Source of the DNA: Oegoconia quadripuncta
Lineage: Eukaryota; Arthropoda; Insecta; Lepidoptera; Autostichidae
Length of the DNA: 64,000 nt
Reading direction: 5' to 3'
Assembly: GCA_949316235.1 (NCBI GenBank)
Contig: OX438743.1
Location: 36,549,242-36,613,241 of the forward strand
Below are positions 34,301 through 41,639 of this stretch, one piece after another; the first letter of the stretch is position 1, and every line of letters starts with the position of its first letter. Under the pieces are notes generated by a model. That model was not told the origin of the DNA. It saw nothing but the letters and a program-made list of their open reading frames with translations, and made no database searches. The translations under genes and the position numbers were made by a program.

Positions 34301-37300
34301 GGGTAAAAGCTAAGTAGGCTTTGGTTAGTGGTAGGGCATTTTTTAATTTCCACCTGGCCAGCTACCACCATCTTGTCTAAGTCTGCCGCCAAGCAGGCAT
34401 ATTAATAGCATTGCTGTATTACGGCTGTTACAGATAAATATCCAGTCCCCCAAGTAAGTTGAGGGTTCTGGTGAGCGCGCTTCCACCTTCGGCCTCATCT
34501 TCATCTTCAGGTGTGATTGAGGCCAGGTACGAAGCCGTTGTGCATAAATTTCCACACGGGCGATGCAGCTAGTTATTAATATTTTGTTTCTACAACCGAG
34601 CGATATGCGCTGAAGATTTTTATACCATTGTTATTCTAATAATTGGACAAGTGTTTGTTTTTCTCACAATTTTAAACGTCCGCCTATTGTCTAGGGTAGT
34701 TTATAGTATAGCTATGCAAACTAGGCAAAGGCAAAAGACCAGTGACTGTATAAATAATAAATTGGAAAAAACCTTCCACAAATGCAGTATCTAGGTAGGT
34801 ACTATAGCAAAAATCTTTATTAAGTTCTTCACAGGGTTAATGTATTACGTTTTTCAATACACCGCCTAATTGTGTTCTATTGTTATTATCAAAAATTATT
34901 GAAAATTATTTTGCGCAATAAAGAGTATTTGTATTGTATTAGGTACCCACATATATAAATTTTTTTACTTGAATGATAAAAATGCATCGAAGTAGGTGCT
35001 GCTTTCACTTGCATTAGTATAAAAAAGTAAACCCATTTATTAATAAGTTTAAAAAACGAAATAACTATTTAAGTATTTAAAAACCAAAAAAACCCGACAG
35101 TGTATTTTGTGTTTAACAGGCGCCATGTTGGATTTTTTACCATAAAATGACATCCTATATGACACGATCAAGACGAATCGAACGACATCTTCCACTTCAA
35201 AATCAGTACAGCCGATAAGGCTACTGGAGTTCACATAGAAATCTACATACTTACATACACTCGAAAAACATTACCCTTTCTTAGACATCCTTGGACAGTC
35301 GCGTAATTTGAATTTACAGGACTGTAAATTCGAAACGCCTGGTAGCTTCAAAAATTTACTAATTTGCAAGTGTAAATTTTATCTACGCAAATAAAATTAT
35401 TGATTGATTGATCCTGCGGCCTCATTCTCACTTAACATTTGGTGTAATTGAGGTAAAAACCTAACCCGTTGAGTCATTTTTTTTATGCACAACGCGTTGG
35501 TAGGTACTTGACCTCAATCACACCTGATGTTAAGTGAAGAAGAGGTCAAAGGTAGAAGCGTACTGAACCGGAAACCCCAACACATTTGGCGGACTGGCTA
35601 TCTTATCTCTGACAATCGGAACACAACAATGCTATTAACATTGCTGCTTGGCGGCAGATTTATTCTCACCTTTTGTATGCTTGGTGGAGTGCCCGAGGCT
35701 GGCGATGTGGCCGACGAGCCATTGGACATCGAGGAATTGGAGTCGTTGCCGCTTCCGTTCTGAAATGGGACGGAAATGAGTGGACCGTTTCGGTATCCAT
35801 ATGCATAACTTAACAAGAATAAGCACCTAAGTCTTTTTCCTTACAGTTAGTGACTGTTGAGTTTCAGAGTAACCATACGGGAGGTGCGGGGTGAGAGGAG
35901 TATACTGCAGCTCAGTACTAGCTAGCAGCTAGTAAAAGTGATAATCTTTACCTGCTGCCTAGCCTAGGTGGGTAACTACTCGATAATTTATTTATTTATT
36001 TATTTAATAATGCATAAAACGCAGATTTTTTTTCACCATTTCACACTTGGGAGCTTAAGAAAAGACGTTTCATTTCAGAATATGCGATAATGCAGAATAG
36101 AATCCGCTAAGCACATACCATTTACGCTCTTCTACTCCCTTTATACCTAAGCCCTGAAACCCCACTCCGCACGGCGCATTCTGAAGATAGACCGAAATAT
36201 TGTTTATTTTTTGTTAATTAAAATTTATCCCACCAAAAACATTCTGTAAAAAACTAGCCAAGTCTCGATGGAGCTGCTTGATTATCTCTAAAAAGTTATG
36301 AAATCTATACAAAGTCGTGCCAAGTGTAAGGTTCCTTACTGCGATTTCTTTATTATTATAGTTAATGTTGTGTGACTTGGCCGTTGAAGGGTACACAGGG
36401 GTACAAAACCAGGTGCTCCATGACACCATTGCACCAATCTGTCGCCAGAACCGCTATTAATGTTATTAATTATGTTATTAAGAATGTTCAACGGCAAACT
36501 ATTAGCGAATAATCTGTGTGGCGTTTACATAACATTTTTTATACGTTATTGGCTTTATCAAGCCTACAATTGACTGGTTATTGAATCAACGTTTTCCAAG
36601 TGGCAATTTTCCATCGTCAATGCGTAGCGGTTCTGGCGACAGATTGGTGCAATGGTGTCATGGAGCACCTGGTTTTGTACCCCTGTGTACCCTTCAACGG
36701 CCAAGTCACACAACATTAACTATAATAATAAAGAAATCGCAGTAAGGAACCTTACACTTGGCACGACTTTGTATAGATTTCATTACTTTTTAGAGATAAT
36801 CAAGCAGCTCCATCGAGACTTGGCTAGTTTTTTACAGAATGTTTTTGGTGGGATTTCACTTCTTTTTGTAGAAACGTGGGCATATTATATATATGCCCAC
36901 GTTTCTACAAATATACTTGATACTGAAAGTTGAGTCAGTTCTACCATACACCAAGAAAGATATTGAATGGAAGAGACAAGACCCGTCTTTGGGCATACCA
37001 ACTACTTGGTAGCCACTAAGTTCATCGTCGTCTTTTAATATTATCGACATTTTTTACGATAATTATTATCTTGCGAAATCAAACACAATTAAACTCAACG
37101 ACCTTTAGTATATGGACAACAAATCAGAAATACCGATAATATTTAGACTAAAACCTACTTATATCTTTAAGACTTCTTTTGTCTTAATAAAAAAAACTTA
37201 AACAAAATATTACTCTGCCTACTCAATCTATACAAACTATAAGCAAAACGTTAACTCTTAATTATTAGACAAGTGTCAATATAATTAATTATCAATGAAC

Positions 37301-40300
37301 TCTCTACCAAAGGTACTACCTACCTAGTACTGAAATACAGCTAAATTAATGATATTTTTAAACGAACCGAAGTAATATCTAACTAAATAAACTAAACTAG
37401 AATACTAGAAAAGTACTTATAAACACGAACGCGATTCGAAGTACTGCCTAACTGTAAATTAAACCTAGAAAACTAAAAGTAGGTACTAAATAATTAACAA
37501 TTAAATAAAGTATTCAATTGAAACTTCTTTTAATTCTGATAATTAAGTAATAATCAGTAATCCGTCACTAACCATATAATTCCTAACCTGTTTAAATCTT
37601 TGAATTAATATAATAACAACCTGTCAATTAACCTTAGCAAACCTCACGAAATAATCAGCGAAATCAACGAAATGCAAATAATCCCTCCTAATCCCTAGCA
37701 AACATTTTCAAGCGCAATAGAAGAATGTCGTAAACGACTGTAACGCGGCCGGTTGCCACTTTGCCATATAAGGTTATCGGAAAAACAAAACGTAAGCGCG
37801 TTTTAAAATACAGTCAACGCCATCTAGCGACGCGTGCGGGTATCACCGCCACTCTTAGCCAATGCATTATATTTTGACCAAATTTTCGTTTGTTTATTTA
37901 ATTTGTGTAATGTTCGAGTAGAATAAAATTAATCGTTTGACTATTTCTTCTTGTAAACTTGTAATAAGTATAAGTAAGTATAAGTATAAAAGCCAGTCTA
38001 GTCTTATCCAGAGTTTTCCTTTAATTTTATTTATATTCGTATTAAAAGCAGAAGGGGAGGCATTCGCCCAGCAGTGGGACGCCATAGGCTAGATTAAATT
38101 AGAAGATGTGTCCCACTACGCTGGACAATCGATTTTTTTATGTACCAATAGTAGAAGGGGGCATTACCATATCTCTAATAAAGCTGGGACCAGCTGAGGG
38201 TTCTTCGTCAGATATAAAGTTAATCGTTCGACTATTTCTTCTTGTAAACTTGTAAGTATAAGTATAAAAGCCAGTGTAGTCTTATCCTGAGTTTTCCTTT
38301 AATTTTATTTATATGCGTATTATAAGCAGAAGGGGAAGCATGCGCCCAGCAGTGGGATGCTATAGGCTAGATTAAATTAGAAGATGTGTCCCACTATGCT
38401 GGATTTTTGCAATGACAGTCGATTTTTCTATGTACCTACCAATAGTAGAAGGGGGCATTACCATATCTCTAATACAGCTGAGACCAGCTGAGGGTTCTTC
38501 ATCAGATACTTCAGACCTTCGATTTTTGACATCAAATGAAGCGGCCCACCAAGTTGAATATTTTTTGTAAAGGCGGTATATGTCGATCTCTAATAGTTTG
38601 GTTGGGCTCTTGTGTTTCCTAATCAGGGTCACCAGGTACTCCAGATCTTCGATTATCCTAGTTTTTATAGTTTTCCCTTTATGTGGCCATTGAACCATAA
38701 CTCTGTACCAAATTTCAGCTCTCTGAGTTTATGGGAAGTACTAGTTCTATTTTGATGATCATGAGTGAGTGAGTGAGTGAGTGAGTGTCATAAATGCGAA
38801 ACTTTGCTTTCGCTTAACTTCGGAACTAAATGACCTACAGACTTGAAATTTTGGATTTTAAGTATGTGATTATAGCTTACTGGATGACGAAAATTTCTGC
38901 GTTCTAGTCTTATCCAGAGGTTCTAAAATAGGGGCCTGAAAATGCGGCGAAATGGTTCCAGTAAAGGATGGTACGGCAGTGTTTGCTTCGCGCTCGACTC
39001 GGCGGGGGCACTGCCGTGCCCCCAGATTAACTAAATATATAGGTATGTGTGGAGAGGTACCGAAGATGTAAGAAAGAGTTTGCCCCGTTTCTGCAAATGA
39101 GAGTGTAGCCAATAAAAATGTATTTACGTCAAATAACTGTTCGTAAATTGAGCCTTGTACAATGTAACACTATTGGATGTCGTTTCCCTTTTGTCGTTTC
39201 ATGCTCTACATTCTCCCCATTGAATAACGAAATTTTCATTCACATACTGACGATAATAATCTGCCGTGCAAATAATTATGTGATAACTAAATATAGATAA
39301 CTCGACTGTTACAGGCGCCAATGAGTCTGTATAGTAGTCTGTAAACTGAGTAGTATGCATTCAGGTGCATGACCTCATGGTCGCTGGCGCCAAGTGTTAT
39401 CCCGTGGTGTTATCCAATGCTTTATAATGGGGTAATGATGTGTGGACACGTGACCAAGTGACGTATTATCTTGGCAACGGTCCAACAACTTGTACCTAAT
39501 GCTTATTTCGCATTCAATGTTTATGTAAGTTGAGGAAGAGTCCTCTGTGCATGTTAATCTGTGTGAAAGTTAGCGAAATTTTGATGAAGTATGTATAGAA
39601 CGTAATCAAAAGGGTTGGTATCTTCAGCGTCTCTAGTAATAGGTATTGTTGAACAAATTTATTTTTTGATGAGTTGGAAGTGTGCCATTCCGCGTAACAA
39701 ATGTAGAAGCAATTCCATTTATATTCTCGAGTAAGAGAAACGTGATCGTGAGAGTTATGGAATTCTTGCTGAATGCTTCAGTCTAATTAGAAGCAGGCGG
39801 CCGGAGGGGTAGGTTATTATACTTATGTATATTATACGGTCACGGTCCATTATAAATGTGATACCTAACATTGGTGCACGTAATAAAGATGCGGTTGAAG
39901 AAAAGAGGAAAATGTTTGCCTACAAAATGCCTATCCAACCAACTTCGGGTAAATCGACAGCTTGATTCCCTTAGCCGAAATCGATTTTCATATATTTTAA
40001 TTGATTAAACATTATGTTTCATCTGTAGGTATGTGGGAGACGCAGGGACAAAAACTAACTTAATCAGCGTGTTTGAATTTCAATGTCTGCTTTTTAGTCC
40101 CACGAATGTTCACGATTCTCTACAATTAATGGTACTTACTACAATAAAAAGAGATAAGGTAATGCCTAGCCAAGTCTTTTACCTACTTCTCATTTTCGTC
40201 AACACAACTGTAGACAAAATTAAACAATAAATTACGCTTGTTGAGCTGAAGGCCGCTAGTTCAGTGCTAATGCACTAAAAAATGGCATATACATACCTAC

Positions 40301-40666
40301 CTACGCTACTCGCTATTTTAGTTACATAATTTTTGTAACTGCAGTAAATCTAAACACACATGTTAATGTAGTGCTGCGATAAAAGTAGTGGCTCACCTTG
40401 AAACTGGAATTCTTCTCGTAATTGTACTGGTCGAGGGGATTGGTCATTGTGATTACATCGTTGACAATCTCGGGGGTCCTCAGGGTTGTGGGGCCAGGGT
40501 TTTCCGCGGAGAGGAGGTTGATCATGGCTGCGCTAAGGTTGACGTTAACGCTGAGGTTGTATGCGCCTGCTGGCTCCCCCTCTGTCCCCACTGCGGCCGC
40601 CGGCGACGGCGAACTGTCTTCGCACTTTATCGTCGGCACTGCAGAGCTCATGCTCGTTGAATTCAT
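18788..40666 (-). CDS. Atf3: bZIP transcription factor Atf3/JDP2 family (5 exons)
   Basis: Nuclear CREB/AP-1 type DNA-binding regulator. In flies and mammals it acts in stress, immune and metabolic responses as homodimer or with Jun. Coding exons on the minus strand: 40666-40397, 35759-35670, 28297-28139, 20224-20066, 19330-18788. All junctions are phase 0 with AG/GT sites, giving 405 residues. The basic region is EERRRRRRERNKIAATKCRM, followed by a leucine zipper (LVTESEV, LETQNIDL, KAQLK, DLEVQKRQL, IDMLSMH). This block closely matches ATF3/JDP2. The long Tyr/Pro/Ser-rich C-terminus resembles insect rather than vertebrate ATF3. The start is the ATG at 40666, because an in-frame TAA lies at 40735-40733 and no ATG comes between. 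Introns hold a full LINE and a BEL element, both antisense to the gene. Confidence 0.93.
20066..20224 (-). CDS. Atf3: Atf3 exon 4 (bZIP basic region and zipper start)
   Basis: 53 codons, acceptor TGTTCAACAG, donor AAG/GTACCA. It contains the DNA-contact signature NKIAATKCR and the first zipper heptads. Confidence 0.95.
20801..21583 (+). CDS. LINE ORF1 protein (coiled coil plus RRM-like)
   Basis: 260 residues. Residues 1-90 are helical with heptad-like spacing (likely coiled coil for trimerisation). About 85-160 hold an RRM-like fold with VLLIHGLPEQ as RNP-type strand and RPILIRFRD as a second strand. About 165-225 resemble the C-terminal domain of L1-type ORF1 proteins (EFLTKARHQLFMAARK). 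The basic tail binds nucleic acid. No CCHC knuckles are seen, unlike Jockey Gag-type ORF1. It probably packages the element's RNA. No internal stops. Confidence 0.75.
   Translation: MDQSSKLATNMEDMVKLFNTRMSEYEAKLSKATTSTSPVHSDLSSLCREYQDFKSFVWKALSLMKSQIELLSHEIDGHETFLRRKVLLIHGLPEQQQEKVHDEVLKVLVDRMKMSDIVSTDIEVCHRLGSNSTRPRPILIRFRDIHVRHSIWDSKSALKNSGITLSEFLTKARHQLFMAARKHFGVNRCWSSEGKIVIILPNKSRRKIISMTDLQLLMEKHPDPQGVEDKPTRKVQPDPGLKKAVSRGNSSTRSKSRQVK
22145..25093 (+). CDS. LINE ORF2: APE endonuclease and reverse transcriptase
   Basis: 982 residues, uninterrupted. The N-terminal apurinic-like endonuclease shows VVHINAQSI, ICISETFL (catalytic Glu), GGGGVAIYLR, LILGDFNT and SYHDLIFLSY (catalytic His). The reverse transcriptase at about 500-770 shows VIPLPK, FRPISILPFLSKVLE, QSGFRPGHST, LLDFSSAFNSVD, GVPQGGVLSPLLFSIF and YADDVQLY. 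The C-terminus ends in the LWNSLP motif common to Jockey/CR1-like elements. It nicks target DNA and copies element RNA. Full length with every catalytic residue I can check, so it may be active. Confidence 0.92.
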   Translation: MVIDDIDVNDSFFSCSSADEFLSADSDPDDQPLLTLRERLSLSFSKFPNNFNVVHINAQSIPGHYADLLASFDCSCVGAICISETFLKPSLPSTQFSLPGFKLIRNDRSGKGGGGVAIYLRADIAYNIVNTSPCVYSKSAEHLFMEITLHHTKVLLAAYYSPSLHIDYFASFETLLNNYCPSYDHVLILGDFNTCLLKNDLRTHKLLSLTSSYNLHILPLSATHHAPNSNPSLLDVMIVSSPDSVSIHGQLSSSFSYHDLIFLSYKLRPPKRKTKFLLLRSFKGMDLDALRVDAANLDWSRIFGASHIDNMLDCFNTTINQLYDHHAPVKRVRVKHNPAPWLNRDIKEVMAKRDKAKQIYKRYPSDHNLSSFKHLRNRCSRLCRDHKRRYIHDSINNIPPPQIWKFLKTLGIGKSSPADTDSVDLSALNQHFSTPPVRLSANVKSKTLLELLLRPPPQCTSFTFMSVSENDVKKYILSISSSAMGHDNICSRMITLILSELLPVLTYIFNFSLTDSCFPTIWKKAHVIPLPKTSNPNSFSHFRPISILPFLSKVLEHVVHKQLSDFLNSNNLLSTFQSGFRPGHSTVTALLKVTDDIRCALENKRLSILILLDFSSAFNSVDFDILLGILRSLNISDSSIAWFDSYLRGRSQCVRSEEASSDWCDLVAGVPQGGVLSPLLFSIFINTISSVISSQFHLYADDVQLYRHFRVTEVDDAVDSVNKDLSSINNWAESYGLVVNPNKSQALIIGSNYMYNQLQQVVIPPVKFNGLTIEYTTNAKNLGVTFDNNLSWKAHCNEVSKKIHFSLHSLKRLQNFLPLKTKITLAQSLILPILDYADVCMLDANEDVLNKLERLQNLCIRFIYGLRKFDHVSQFRSDLRWLPIRLRRNSHILCVLYNVLFNPSCPNYLRDRFSFLRSPTSLSRSHMSTLLRFHPHTTDFYSFSFTVHAVRLWNSLPTNIRDSQSLPIFKFRVKEHYLGSCQ
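25424..25607 (+). pseudogene. RTE retrotransposon C-terminal fragment
   Basis: One frame reads CPLTRWADDLTKVAGNRWMQ, then VEAYIQQWTPHG and a stop, followed by a TGATGA-type tail. This is the C-terminus of an RTE-class reverse transcriptase, 5' truncated. It abuts the A-rich tail of the LINE at 20801. Confidence 0.75.
25608..28138. other. Atf3 intron sequence without recognised gene
   Basis: No supported coding sequence. Positions 26384-26416 and 26925-26950 share CCAACGTSAAAGCCTCACTT, suggesting two decayed copies of one repeat. At 27988-28072 the string TATAAGCCCTTT..AGGGTATTTTCTTG occurs twice in tandem. Confidence 0.5.
28139..28297 (-). CDS. Atf3: Atf3 exon 3
   Basis: 53 codons, acceptor CTTTTTCAG, donor GATGGG/GTGAGT. 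It encodes TCSELIKAGLKLSIESKRK, like the ELxxxLKxxIxxKxK helix before the ATF3/JDP2 basic region, then a lysine- and aspartate-rich segment that may hold a nuclear localisation signal (KRLKRED). Confidence 0.88.
29290..29575 (-). mobile_element. tRNA-derived SINE
   Basis: On the minus strand the head reads TTTGGTGTAGTGGTTAG (A box) and GCGGGTTCGAATCCCGC, a perfect T-arm with B box. The acceptor stems do not pair, so it is not a tRNA gene. The element ends in AT-rich TTATTTATATAAAA toward 29310. Confidence 0.7.
30358..30477 (+). repeat. BEL/Pao 5' LTR
   Basis: Starts TG and ends CA. Contains AATAAATG near 30418, a likely polyadenylation signal. It carries G where the 3' LTR has C (TTGTGTTTCT against TTGTCTTTCT). 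Confidence 0.93.
30494..33430 (+). CDS. BEL/Pao Gag-protease fused to integrase C-terminus (978 aa)
   Basis: The ATG at 30494 is 4 bp after the primer-binding site. Residues about 110-260 are the Gag region typical of BEL elements (LPKLELTKFDGNIKSWLLFW, FEALKARF-like VEALKARFARDD). Three zinc knuckles follow near 335-400 (CVWCGKDNHSAVEC, CLICLKNNHTVKKC, CLYCKKRHYTIMC). The aspartic protease site ALIDSGAQRSYI is near 455. The polyprotein stops resembling RT at IRPVFDASVR (near 745), and the next residues, WWGGFYERIIGFLK, belong to the end of the integrase core, followed by the C-terminal PLAIVEEIM domain. A typical family polyprotein is about 1700-1800 residues, so roughly 700-800 are missing, yet the frame is kept. 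Such a copy could only move with enzymes supplied in trans. Confidence 0.92.
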   Translation: MEIWKRKRTQYRREFTSLADKTEKAVETKDENVDQLFEILSETASNLFESEAAIRDLWCAAEDFDEALFEADQDKSMLYKIRWQKIKSMFSKTLPHSDSVSSLHSAESSQNSKVGKARLPNMPKLELTKFDGNIKSWLLFWGQFKKIHEDSDIDSSDKFQYLLQSMTMNSSARQLVESYPPCAQNYSKAVEALKARFARDDVLIETYVRGLLSLMQRKEEVKNLTMLYDNLQTHLQALETLGVTKDKYASMLFPMIESALPEETLRAWHRNQPDTRDLSKLMQFLRQEVESEERIRLARREFDEMTVAEPKSPTACFMTESKQSKECSSKQGGSSCVWCGKDNHSAVECHKAAKMTLQERVEFIKNKKACLICLKNNHTVKKCKSFPKCLYCKKRHYTIMCADIMTVEQNKKTEQSETSSSLSCQLKCTKTTLLQTLAVKLVHGKKEVRIRALIDSGAQRSYIKKDLIQKLGLKPTTKEVLTHCLFGGFETKKEECQVFDICLKNIENNFCIKLSVVEQTNICGFLPKVRSSVILEQLRQNGIVLNDSIDSPDEVSLLIGADFSGLLITGDVIQLENNLTAIKTKLGWTIQGPITGVYSSISNTSTTLHCLTKIDLSDLWTLEALGISDPAEQVSKSAHDLEILRSFEQNVKINDEGRYEVSLPWRDSPRPQTNHDLAKKILESTMNRLRQLGGINDYDNILREWLQLNIIEEAPDQYIHGRYMPRHAVIKESSLTAKIRPVFDASVRFLPATASWWGGFYERIIGFLKQILHRVLGRASLCLAELQTVPCDCEAVINSRPLTFVWGQRDLRPLTPSMFIQPLPSHRTTDFDEIDGRTMNNRQRYCQSLREDLRKRFRDEYISSLIQKREQISQVSLQIGDIVMLETEGKRVTWPLAIVEEIMTGADGFARVVRVRTSGGTKVRPIQRLFPLELRDGPVVDSAAKEIETQTTEHSDCNDLRPNRARRLPQRLFDYVLD
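33466..33585 (+). repeat. BEL/Pao 3' LTR
   Basis: Same length as the left copy. It begins 36 bp past the ORF stop and is followed directly by the CCATG duplication. Confidence 0.93.
34136..34195 (+). repeat. Dispersed LINE tail, second copy
   Basis: GGGATAAAGGTCGTGATGAT then ATGTATGTTG matches the tail at 12716-12775. Confidence 0.45.
34316..34549 (+). repeat. SINE/LINE tail copy (same family as 2515-2752)
   Basis: From GTTAGTGGTAGGGCATTTTT to AGCCGTTGTGCATAAA. It shares TCTGCCGCCAAGCAG and GGTGTGATTGAGG with the other two copies but has diverged. No tRNA head. Confidence 0.65.
35480..35659 (-). repeat. SINE/LINE tail copy next to an Atf3 splice donor
   Basis: Reverse orientation of the family at 2515-2752. 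On the Atf3 strand the repeat starts (AAATCTGCCGCCAAGCAGCA) about 10 bp after the exon 2 donor and ends in GTTGTGCATAAAAAA. Confidence 0.7.
35670..35759 (-). CDS. Atf3: Atf3 exon 2 (90 bp, Ser/Asn-rich)
   Basis: Acceptor CCCATTTCAG, donor AAG/GTGAGA. 30 codons in phase 0, NGSGNDSNSSMSNGSSATSP and ten more residues. It fits frame and strand of the neighbouring exons. It could be a skippable cassette because removal keeps the frame. A SINE copy begins about 10 bp past its donor. Confidence 0.8.
36227..36854. mobile_element. DNA transposon derivative with 229-bp inverted repeats
   Basis: Arms 36227-36455 and 36626-36854, nearly identical, start ATCCCACCAAAAACATTCTG. The 170-bp middle has no ORF. 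Any apparent protein in the arms is an accident of the repeat. Superfamily and target duplication are unclear. Confidence 0.8.
36865..36911. repeat. 21-bp perfect hairpin
   Basis: TTTGTAGAAACGTGGGCATAT (36865-36885) pairs with its exact complement at 36891-36911 around a 5-base loop. It lies 10 bp beyond the inverted-repeat element. Confidence 0.75.
37929..38515. repeat. Tandem duplication of about 291 bp containing an RTE tip
   Basis: Two copies start TTAATCGTTYGACTATTTCT at 37929 and 38220. Each contains an RTE-like end (GCCCAGCAGTGGGA then TAGGCTAGATT) and CCAATAGTAGAAGGGGGCAT. Copies differ by small indels and about ten substitutions. Confidence 0.75.
38516..39020. repeat. Unclassified interspersed repeat with (GAGT)n
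   Basis: Contains ACTTCAGACCTTCGATTTTT, CCAGATCTTCGATTATCC, and GAGTGAGTGAGTGAGTGAGT near 38765, then TTTCGCTTAACTTCGGAACT and a GC-rich end. The composition differs from the flanks and suggests a mobile element. The minus-strand ORF here (38372-38698) has no domain I recognise. Confidence 0.4.
40397..40666 (-). CDS. Atf3: Atf3 exon 1 (start codon)
   Basis: 90 codons, starting MNSTSMSS. It is low-complexity, with Ala, Pro and Asn stretches and a conserved-looking SAAMINLLSAENPGP segment. Donor AAG/GTGAGC. Confidence 0.88.
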
Positions 40667-40735
40667 TATATCCTTGTACGGAGCCAGTTTGGCTACTTTT
40701 TGGTAACGTTTATCACTTAAAACTGTAAGCACTTA

Positions 40736-41630
40736 TAACTAAGTTATCACGGTTATCACTAAGCTAAGGCTTAAATATCACTGCTTGTGGTAAACTGGTT
40801 ACGAATGGCACTTGAGTCTTCTGTATCTTCACGGGTAACGTTCGTTTCACTGTGCGTTGATCTGTAACGAAGAAAATCTTCGGTTAGGTTAAGTAATATG
40901 TAAGTAAGTACCTACTTATATTACAGTTGAACCTTGTTCAGGTCAGGTCAACAAAGTGAACAATTAGGGAGGTGGGTGGGGACATTTTCATTATCTAAAA
41001 ATAGATAATTTCGACTCGTATACACTGAGAAAAATACTATCATGACTACAAACGCATTACTACTGTCTTTGCATCTTAGTGCGTAATCTAGACTCGGAAA
41101 CAGTAATTTTGTTACTACTTACGTATTAACGTTTAATAATACAAATACGCTTATAGTAAACACCATTCTTTGTAATGATATTATAATAAAGACAGTACAA
41201 AGTTTCTGAGTCTTTATTAATGTGGTTTCCTCTAAAATCTATAAGTGTTAATTAGTCCGAATCTATATAACCTGCATCCGTGAAGAAGACTGTGCACGCT
41301 TCATTTATTTAAAGACTACGCACCAAGAACGTACATATTTCGCTACCTTCTAGGTACGTATATAGAGACTTGTGAAGTTATGTATGTTTCGATATGGTTG
41401 TAGGAATAAGGTTTGTTATTGATTATAGTGCAAAACTCCTTTGATTGATGTCCGTCCACGATTGAAATTAATGAACATCAATTTCGGGACGAGCTAAATT
41501 TGATGGCGCGGCTAACGAAATACAGACATATACAGAAATATACTTTTATGAGTTTAAAACAATAGGCAACTCGCTCTGCAGAATTGCTAAGATTTCCCGT
41601 TAGGCGTTTGCATAGCCGCTGCCTTACTAA
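40736..41630. other. 5' flank of Atf3
   Basis: AT-rich DNA upstream of the Atf3 start. It presumably contains the promoter and any 5' non-coding exon. I see no clear TATA box or coding sequence. Confidence 0.4.
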
Positions 41631-41639
41631 AGACTTGAA

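Noticed and set aside
36214..36933. Two mirrored ORFs starting MVSWSTWF as a gene pair
   Set aside because: They are the same sequence on the two arms of an inverted repeat, with no start context or domain.
38372..38698. 108-aa minus-strand ORF starting MVQWPHKGK
   Set aside because: It overlaps a repeat and a tandem duplication, and no domain is recognised.
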